NCBI GenBank assembly: GCA_003242685.1
Contig: QGVD01000101.1
Coordinates: 1 to 9,648 of the forward strand
Direction of reading: 5' to 3'
DNA length: 9,648 nucleotides
From: Pseudomonadota bacterium
GTDB taxonomy: Bacteria > Pseudomonadota > Gammaproteobacteria > Steroidobacterales > Steroidobacteraceae
The notes under the pieces were generated by a model. The model saw only the letters and a program-made list of their open reading frames with translations. It had not been told where the DNA came from and searched no databases. Both the position numbers and the translations under genes were made by a program. Shown here in pieces: positions 5,351 to 9,648 of this stretch (the stretch's first letter is position 1; each line of letters opens with the position of its first letter).

Positions 5351-6088
5351 ATGGCTTCCGACTGGATCGTACCGGCTCCGAGCGATGACTGGGCTCTCTT
5401 CCTCGACGTGGACGGCACGCTGATAGACATCGCCCCCACGCCGGACTCGGTGCGCGTGAGCCCCGGGCTGCCGCAGCTGCTCGACCGGCTCTGCACGCGC
5501 TTCGGCGGAAGTCTCGCGCTCATCAGCGGCCGGCCGATCGCCGTGCTCGACGAGCTGTTCCGGCCCTTCCGCTTCCCTGCGGCCGGCATCCACGGCGTGG
5601 AACGGCGCGACGTGCAGGGGCGGATGCATTACTCGGGCCTGACGGCAGAAGCGCTCGATCCGGCGCGCATCGAGCTGCGACGCTTCGTCGAGCGGCATCC
5701 CGGACTGCTGCTCGAGGACAAGGGCCGGAGCCTCGCGATCCACTTCCGTCAGATCCCGCACCTCGAGCGGCAGGTTCAGGCCTTCGTGCAGACGCTGCTG
5801 CCGAGCCTCCCGCCGCAGATCCAGGTGCAGCCCGGCCATTTCGTCATCGAGATCAAGAGCGCGGCGGCGAACAAGCGCACCGCCATCGAGCAGTTCATGC
5901 AGGAACCCCCGTTCGCCGGGCGTGTTCCTGTATTCTTGGGCGACGACGTCACCGATCGAGACGGCTTTCAGTACGTCGAGCAGGAAGGCGGCCACGCCCT
6001 GTTCGTGGGACCCTCTCCCGAGTCCGGACGCGGTTGGCTGCCGAACCCAGGCGCCGTGCGCGAATGGCTGCGGAGCCTGCTGCAATGA
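5351..6088 (+). CDS. otsB: Trehalose-6-phosphate phosphatase
   Basis: OtsB hydrolyses trehalose-6-phosphate to trehalose and phosphate, the second step of the OtsA-OtsB pathway, in the cytoplasm. The 245-residue protein shows the HAD-superfamily motifs in order. Motif I is FLDVDGTLIDIAPTP, with nucleophile Asp19 and general acid/base Asp21. Motif II is LALISGRP (Ser59). The conserved lysine of motif III is Lys175 in AAANKRTAI. Motif IV is GDDVTDRDGF (Asp198, Asp199, Asp202). The segment HGVERRDVQG matches the trehalose-phosphatase cap region. Length is close to the usual 250-270. The start at ATG 5351 puts motif I at the normal distance from the N-terminus; it has no strong SD. An in-frame TTG at 5279 would add 24 residues overlapping leader hairpins and is less likely. 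otsA follows 58 bp after the stop, the same order as the E. coli otsBA operon. Confidence 0.94.
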   Translation: MASDWIVPAPSDDWALFLDVDGTLIDIAPTPDSVRVSPGLPQLLDRLCTRFGGSLALISGRPIAVLDELFRPFRFPAAGIHGVERRDVQGRMHYSGLTAEALDPARIELRRFVERHPGLLLEDKGRSLAIHFRQIPHLERQVQAFVQTLLPSLPPQIQVQPGHFVIEIKSAAANKRTAIEQFMQEPPFAGRVPVFLGDDVTDRDGFQYVEQEGGHALFVGPSPESGRGWLPNPGAVREWLRSLLQ

Positions 6089-6150
6089 CGGTGGCAACCG
6101 GCATCCTCGCGCGCGCACGCGGTGCGCGTCGTCGGAAGGAGGGTCTGTGA
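6085..6150 (+). CDS. Possible 21-residue coupling ORF between otsB and otsA
   Basis: An ATG at 6085-6087 overlaps the otsB stop (ATGA). The frame runs 21 codons (MTVATGILARARGARRRKEG plus Leu) to a TGA at 6148-6150, which overlaps the GTG start of otsA (GTGA). The ORF thus joins otsB and otsA with a translational-coupling overlap at each end. GGAG at 6072-6075 lies 9 nt before its ATG. The peptide is strongly basic and matches nothing I know. It may only carry ribosomes through the gap, or be chance, since an ORF this short is weak evidence. Confidence 0.25.
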   Translation: MTVATGILARARGARRRKEGL

Positions 6151-7604
6151 AACGTCTCATCTGTATCTCGAACCGTATCACTCTGCCGCGGCGCTCCGCG
6201 GCTCCCGGAGGACTCGCGGTCGGCGTGCTCGCTGCCCTGCGGCATACGGGCGGAGTCTGGTTCGGCTGGAGCGGGGAGACGAACGACAACCCTGCGGACG
6301 AACCGGAGGTGCTGACGCGCGCGAACATCCGCTTCGCCACCATCGATCTGCGCCCGAGCGAGTTCGACCGGTACTACAACGGCTACTGCAACAGCACGCT
6401 GTGGCCGCTGTTCCACTACTTTCCGGGCCGCTTCCGTCACGAGCAGGATGAGCACGACGCGTATCAGTCGGTGAACGAGCTGTTCGCGCGTCAGGTGATG
6501 AAGCTCGTCGAGCCGGGCGACGTGATCTGGGTGCACGACTATCACCTGATTCCGCTCGGCCGCCTCCTGCGTCAGCTCCATTTCCGCGGTCCGATCGGAT
6601 TCTTCCTCCACATTCCGTTCCCGCATGCGCAGGTGCTGCGGCTGCTGCCGAACTACACCGAGCTCGTGCGCGACATGTGTCACTACGATCTGGTCGGCTT
6701 CCAGTCCGAGGACGATCTGCGTTCGTTCTTCTCGTGCGTGGAGCACGCGGGACTCGCGACCGTCGCGCCGAATGCACAGGAGATCACGATCGGCGGACGC
6801 ACGACGCGCGCCGGCGTGTATCCGATCGGTGTCGACTTCGAGGTCGTGCGCGCGGAAGCCGAAGCGGCGATGTCCGAGGACAGCGTGCAGCGGATGATCA
6901 CGAGCCTCGTCGGCCGCAAGCTCATCATCGGCGTTGACCGCCTCGACTACAGCAAGGGACTCACCGAGCGCTTCGCGGCGTTCGAGCATTTCCTGGAGAC
7001 CTTTCCCGAGAACCAGGGCAAGGTCACGTTCCTGCAGATCGCGCCGCTGTCGCGCTCCGATGTGCTCGCCTACAGCGAGATCCGCCAGTCGCTCGAGCAG
7101 ATGGCGGGGCGAATCAACGGCCGCTTCGCCGAGGCCGACTGGACGCCGATCCGCTATCTCAACCGCAACTTCACGCACGGCACGCTGATGGGCTTCCTGC
7201 GCGCCGCGAAGGTCGCGCTCGTCACTCCGGTGCGCGACGGCATGAATCTCGTGGCGAAGGAGTTCGTCGCCGCACAGGATCCCGAGGATCCCGGCGTGCT
7301 GATCCTCTCGCCGATGGCAGGCGCCGCGCGCGAGCTCACCGGCGCGCTGCACGTGAATCCCTACGACAAGCGCGGCATGGCGCTCGCACTGCAGACCGCG
7401 CTCAACATGCCGCTCGAGGAGCGGCGTCAGCGACATCAGCAGATGCTCGAGGCCGTGCGCCGCCGCGACATTCACTACTGGTACGGCACGTTCCTTCAGG
7501 ATCTGACGGGCGAGCGGCGCGTGCCGGCGGTACCCGCGAGCCCCGGCAGTGCGACCACCGGTGCCGCGAGGCCCGTCCTGCGCAGCCTCGGCATGGGAAG
7601 CTGA
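6147..7604 (+). CDS. otsA: Trehalose-6-phosphate synthase (GT20)
   Basis: OtsA transfers glucose from a nucleotide-glucose donor to glucose-6-phosphate, giving trehalose-6-phosphate. The 485-residue protein has the retaining GT20 (GT-B fold) hallmarks. These are the N-terminal glucose-6-phosphate loop SNRITLPRRSAAPGGLAVGV (residues 8-27), NSTLWPLFHYF with Trp86, VHDYHLIPLGRLLR (129-142, Asp131) and GFFLHIPFP (151-159). Further on are the donor-phosphate residues Arg265 and Lys270 in GVDRLDYSKGL, and RDGMNLVAKEF (363-373) with Asp364 and Glu372. These correspond to Arg9, Trp85, Arg262, Lys267, Asp361 and Glu369 of E. coli OtsA. E. coli OtsA has 474 residues; the extra here is a C-terminal Ala/Pro/Gly-rich tail after about 455. 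The start is GTG 6147, with AAGGAGG at 6136-6142 four nt upstream. Related glucosylglycerol-phosphate synthases exist, but the adjoining otsB favours trehalose. The stop lies 8 bp from the convergent peptide-binding gene. Confidence 0.95.
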   Translation: MKRLICISNRITLPRRSAAPGGLAVGVLAALRHTGGVWFGWSGETNDNPADEPEVLTRANIRFATIDLRPSEFDRYYNGYCNSTLWPLFHYFPGRFRHEQDEHDAYQSVNELFARQVMKLVEPGDVIWVHDYHLIPLGRLLRQLHFRGPIGFFLHIPFPHAQVLRLLPNYTELVRDMCHYDLVGFQSEDDLRSFFSCVEHAGLATVAPNAQEITIGGRTTRAGVYPIGVDFEVVRAEAEAAMSEDSVQRMITSLVGRKLIIGVDRLDYSKGLTERFAAFEHFLETFPENQGKVTFLQIAPLSRSDVLAYSEIRQSLEQMAGRINGRFAEADWTPIRYLNRNFTHGTLMGFLRAAKVALVTPVRDGMNLVAKEFVAAQDPEDPGVLILSPMAGAARELTGALHVNPYDKRGMALALQTALNMPLEERRQRHQQMLEAVRRRDIHYWYGTFLQDLTGERRVPAVPASPGSATTGAARPVLRSLGMGS

Positions 7605-7612
7605 TCGCGCGT

Positions 7613-9262
7613 TCAGCGCGGCGTGAGCGCGAGGTCCTTGCTGTAGACGACGTTCATGACGTTGTCGTACCAGCCCCGGACCTCGGGCTTCACGAGATGC
7701 TTGTTCACGTAGAAGTAGATCGGCAGGATCGGGTGATCCTGCAGCATCGTGCGCTCGGCCTGCTCGAGGAGCGCGCGGCGCGCGGCAGGATCCGCTCGAG
7801 AGGCGGCCTTCCGCAGCAGCGCGTCGTACTCGGCGCTGCGGTAGCGCGGCAGATTGATGCCGAAGTCGCTCCTCAGATACTGCAGAAAGCTGTAGGCGTC
7901 GTTGTAGTCGCCGCTCCAGCTCGAGCGGAAGACCTCGACGTCACCCTGGTTGATCTCCTGCAGGAGCGTTCTGAACTCCATGGCGACGAGCTTCACGTCG
8001 ACGCCGAGCGCCTCTTTCCACATGGAGGCGATCGCGACCGCGACCTTGTTGTGCACCTCGCCCTGGTTGTAGCGCAGCTCGAAGCGCAGCGGCTTCTCCC
8101 GCGAGAAGCCGGCTTCCGCGTAGAGGCGGCGCGCTTCCTCGACGCGCCGCTCGTACGGCCAGTCCCGGTAGTCGAAGGACTGCGGCGTGTAGTCGTGCAC
8201 GCCGGGCGGCACCCAGCCCCACGCCGGCAGCTCGCCCACGCGCAGCACCGCGCGCGCCAGTCGGTCGCGGTCGATGACCATGGAGAGCGCGCGGCGCAGC
8301 TGCGGCCGGCTGCGGAACGGCTCGCGCTCGAGGTTGAAGCCGAAGTAGTACGTGTTGAGCTGCGGTGCGATGTGCAGCTCGTCCGCGAGATTCTCCCGGA
8401 TCCAGTCGAACTGCCCGCGCGGCACGGTGTTGGTGACGTGCAGCTCGCCGGCACGGTAGCGCGTGAGCTCGGCGTTCTCGTCCGCGATGTGCACGTAGCG
8501 CACGGCGTCGATGCGCGTGGCCGCATCGTTCCAGTAGTGGCGGTTGCGCACCGCGTACGCGTGCGAGCCGGGCACGAAGTCGGCCAGCACGAAGGCGCCG
8601 TTCGACACCGTGACGCCGGGCCGGGTGAAGTCCCTGCCGTGCCGTTCGAGTGTCGGGCGATGCACGGGACAGGTGCTCGGGTGCGACATCAGTCCGGGCA
8701 GATACGGCGCGGGACCGGCCAGGCGGACGACGACCGTCGCGGGATCCGGCGCCGCCACGCCGAGCGAATCGGGCGGGCGCTCGCCGGCGATGATCTCGCG
8801 CGCGTTCTCGATGACGTCGACGATCTGCGCGTACTGCGAAGCGGTGGCGGGATCGACCAGCCGCCGCAGCGCGAAGACGAAGTCCTCCGCGACGACCGGA
8901 TCGCCGTTCGACCAGCGCGCGTCGGTTCGCAGCCGGAACGTGTAGGTCAGTCCGTCCTCGCTCGCTTCCCACTCGCGCGCGACGCCTGGTGCGACCGATG
9001 CGTCCTTCGCGAGCGACGTGAGACATTCGTAGAGATCGCGCAGGATCGTGTGCGCCTCGATCGTGCGCGCCTTCTGAGGATCTAGAGAATCCGGCTCCGG
9101 CCCGTTGCCGCGGACGAGGACGGTCGAGCCTTCCGCATCCGACGGCGCGCCACTCTGCGGCGCCGGCGAGCATGCGAGCAGCAGCGATGCCGCGAGCGCC
9201 AGAAACGCTGCACGCGCGTGGTGCGCGACGCGGCCCGCACGGTCCGGCGGCGCGGTGGTCAG
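7613..9262 (-). CDS. OppA-family peptide-binding lipoprotein
   Basis: This is a solute-binding protein of the SBP_bac_5 (OppA/DppA) family, which captures peptides for ABC import. With the start used here it has 549 residues. After a signal with HHARAAFLALAASLLLA comes the lipobox LLAC with lipidated Cys31 and Ser at +2. Family signatures are RLRTDARWSNGDPV (110-123), YWNDAATRIDAVRY, a Y-Y-F-G-F-N strand pattern, RRALSMVIDRDRL, and SSWSGDYNDAYSFLQYL near 448-464, which is typical of OppA-like members. No start ATG or SD fits the signal. CTG 9262 has AGGAGG (9273-9268) 5 nt upstream, begins 16 nt after the pyrF stop and gives a normal 30-residue signal, so I chose it. ATG 9385 and GTGs 9328 and 9307 overlap pyrF and lack an SD. 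No permease or ATPase gene is in view, so it is an orphan here or shares a permease encoded elsewhere. Exact substrate unknown. Confidence 0.88.
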   Translation of the reverse strand: MTTAPPDRAGRVAHHARAAFLALAASLLLACSPAPQSGAPSDAEGSTVLVRGNGPEPDSLDPQKARTIEAHTILRDLYECLTSLAKDASVAPGVAREWEASEDGLTYTFRLRTDARWSNGDPVVAEDFVFALRRLVDPATASQYAQIVDVIENAREIIAGERPPDSLGVAAPDPATVVVRLAGPAPYLPGLMSHPSTCPVHRPTLERHGRDFTRPGVTVSNGAFVLADFVPGSHAYAVRNRHYWNDAATRIDAVRYVHIADENAELTRYRAGELHVTNTVPRGQFDWIRENLADELHIAPQLNTYYFGFNLEREPFRSRPQLRRALSMVIDRDRLARAVLRVGELPAWGWVPPGVHDYTPQSFDYRDWPYERRVEEARRLYAEAGFSREKPLRFELRYNQGEVHNKVAVAIASMWKEALGVDVKLVAMEFRTLLQEINQGDVEVFRSSWSGDYNDAYSFLQYLRSDFGINLPRYRSAEYDALLRKAASRADPAARRALLEQAERTMLQDHPILPIYFYVNKHLVKPEVRGWYDNVMNVVYSKDLALTPR

Positions 9263-9273
9263 GCGACCCTCCT
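9260..9273 (-). promoter_or_regulatory. Strong SD ahead of a CTG start codon
   Basis: On the minus strand AGGAGGG (9273-9267) is followed by TCGC and CTG (9262-9260), in frame with the lipoprotein. Between the SD and the lipobox, the frame I translated offers no ATG, GTG or TTG ahead of the hydrophobic core. This site decides the start of the peptide-binding protein and lies just after the pyrF stop (9281-9279), which fits translation from a shared mRNA. Confidence 0.6.
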
Positions 9274-9278
9274 GCGAC

Positions 9279-9648
9279 TCACGGCGCCCGGCCGGAGCGG
9301 CCGGCACGGTGGCGATTGATCTCGTCACGGAGCTGCTGCGTGGCGGCTCGTGCGGCCGTTGCGAAGTCCTCGCCGGAAGAAGCATAGAGGATGGCGCGCG
9401 AGGAGCTGATGATGAGACCGGTGCCGTCCGGCGTCTGGCCGTTCTGCACGGCCTGCGCGACGTCTCCGCCCTGTGCGCCGACGCCCGGTACGAGGAACGG
9501 CATGTCGTCGACGATCGCGCGCACTTCCGCGAGCTCGCGCGGATAGGTGGCGCCGACCACGAGCAGGCAGTTGCCGTTGCGGTTCCAGCGCCGTGCGGCG
9601 AGGTCGGCGACCACCTGATAGAGGCGCAGCGGGCGCTGCCCGTTCGGC
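9279..9648 (-). CDS. pyrF: Orotidine 5'-phosphate decarboxylase, type 2, C-terminal part
   Basis: PyrF decarboxylates OMP to UMP, the last step of de novo pyrimidine synthesis. Only the C-terminal 122 residues are in the window; the frame is open to the edge and begins NGQRPLRLYQVVADLAARRW, so the start lies beyond 9648. The stretch CLLVVGATYPRELAEVRAIV and, after it, DDMPFLVPGVGAQGGDV with the phosphate-binding PGVGAQGGD loop, followed by IISSSRAILYASS, are typical of the subfamily-2 enzyme (about 260-310 residues), not the short E. coli-type PyrF. The catalytic Asp/Lys residues lie in the missing N-terminal part and cannot be checked. A GTG at 9614 is an internal codon, not a start. The gene ends 16 nt before the CTG start of the peptide-binding lipoprotein, so the two are probably co-transcribed. 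Confidence 0.93.
   Translation of the reverse strand, partial: PNGQRPLRLYQVVADLAARRWNRNGNCLLVVGATYPRELAEVRAIVDDMPFLVPGVGAQGGDVAQAVQNGQTPDGTGLIISSSRAILYASSGEDFATAARAATQQLRDEINRHRAGRSGRAP

Noticed and set aside
5177..6343. Minus-strand open frame of 388 codons opposite otsB
   Set aside because: It covers the otsB coding region, the leader and the start of otsA; no domain or SD, explained by GC bias.
5949..7475. Antisense open frame of 508 codons across otsA and the end of otsB
   Set aside because: It is the mirror of otsA codon bias in high-GC DNA; its translation is rich in Arg, His, Glu and Ala with no recognisable domain, while otsA on the other strand has full catalytic motifs.
7606..7620. 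CGCGC-GTTCA-GCGCG hairpin between the otsA and peptide-binding stops as a bidirectional terminator
   Set aside because: A 5-bp stem of alternating GC without T-runs, overlapping the end of one gene; too weak to call.
7697..9085. Plus-strand open frame of 462 codons opposite the peptide-binding gene
   Set aside because: Low-complexity Val/Arg/Asp/His translation without domains; the OppA-family frame on the other strand is clearly real.

Overview
The window is high-GC DNA, densely coded on both strands, with short gaps and many Shine-Dalgarno sites. It looks like a chromosomal segment of a Gram-negative proteobacterium. The signs are several Sec signal peptides, a lipoprotein signal, a metabolite:H+ symporter-type transporter, an otsB-otsA pair and a type-2 PyrF. 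A gamma- or betaproteobacterium is my best guess, but no 16S or other marker fixes the lineage. I see no transposase, integrase, phage gene, CRISPR array, tRNA or rRNA.

Layout, left to right. 1-235 has no supportable gene but holds a perfect 15-bp hairpin. 236-517 (+) encodes a small secreted PepSY-like protein. 631-1059 (-) is a two-CBS-domain protein. Divergent from it, 1204-2961 (+) is an MHS-type MFS permease with an extra periplasmic domain of about 115 residues between TM9 and TM10. 2974-3759 (-) is a tandem PRC-barrel protein, and upstream of it on the same strand 3836-4585 (-) is a secreted SIMPL-domain protein. Divergent from that, 4700-5164 (+) encodes a CheD-like protein whose catalytic cysteine is replaced by alanine. 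After a hairpin-rich leader come otsB (5351-6088) and otsA (6147-7604), the two-step trehalose pathway, with a possible 21-codon coupling ORF between them. Convergent to otsA is an orphan OppA-family lipoprotein (7613-9262, -). It probably starts at a CTG codon, directly downstream of the 3' end of pyrF (9279 to the window edge, -).

How the genes fit together. OtsA makes trehalose-6-phosphate from a nucleotide-glucose and glucose-6-phosphate, and OtsB dephosphorylates it to trehalose, a compatible solute. Several neighbours (CBS pair, PRC-barrel, SIMPL, solute symporter) belong to families often tied to stress, envelope or solute homeostasis. The locus therefore has an osmotic or stress flavour, but the genes lie in several transcription units and I infer no single pathway beyond OtsBA.

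The points most worth a second look are the Cys-less CheD homologue outside any chemotaxis cluster, the probable CTG start of the peptide-binding lipoprotein, the periplasmic insert of the MFS permease, the structured leader of otsBA with alternative pairings, and the mini-ORF that overlaps both the otsB stop and the otsA start.
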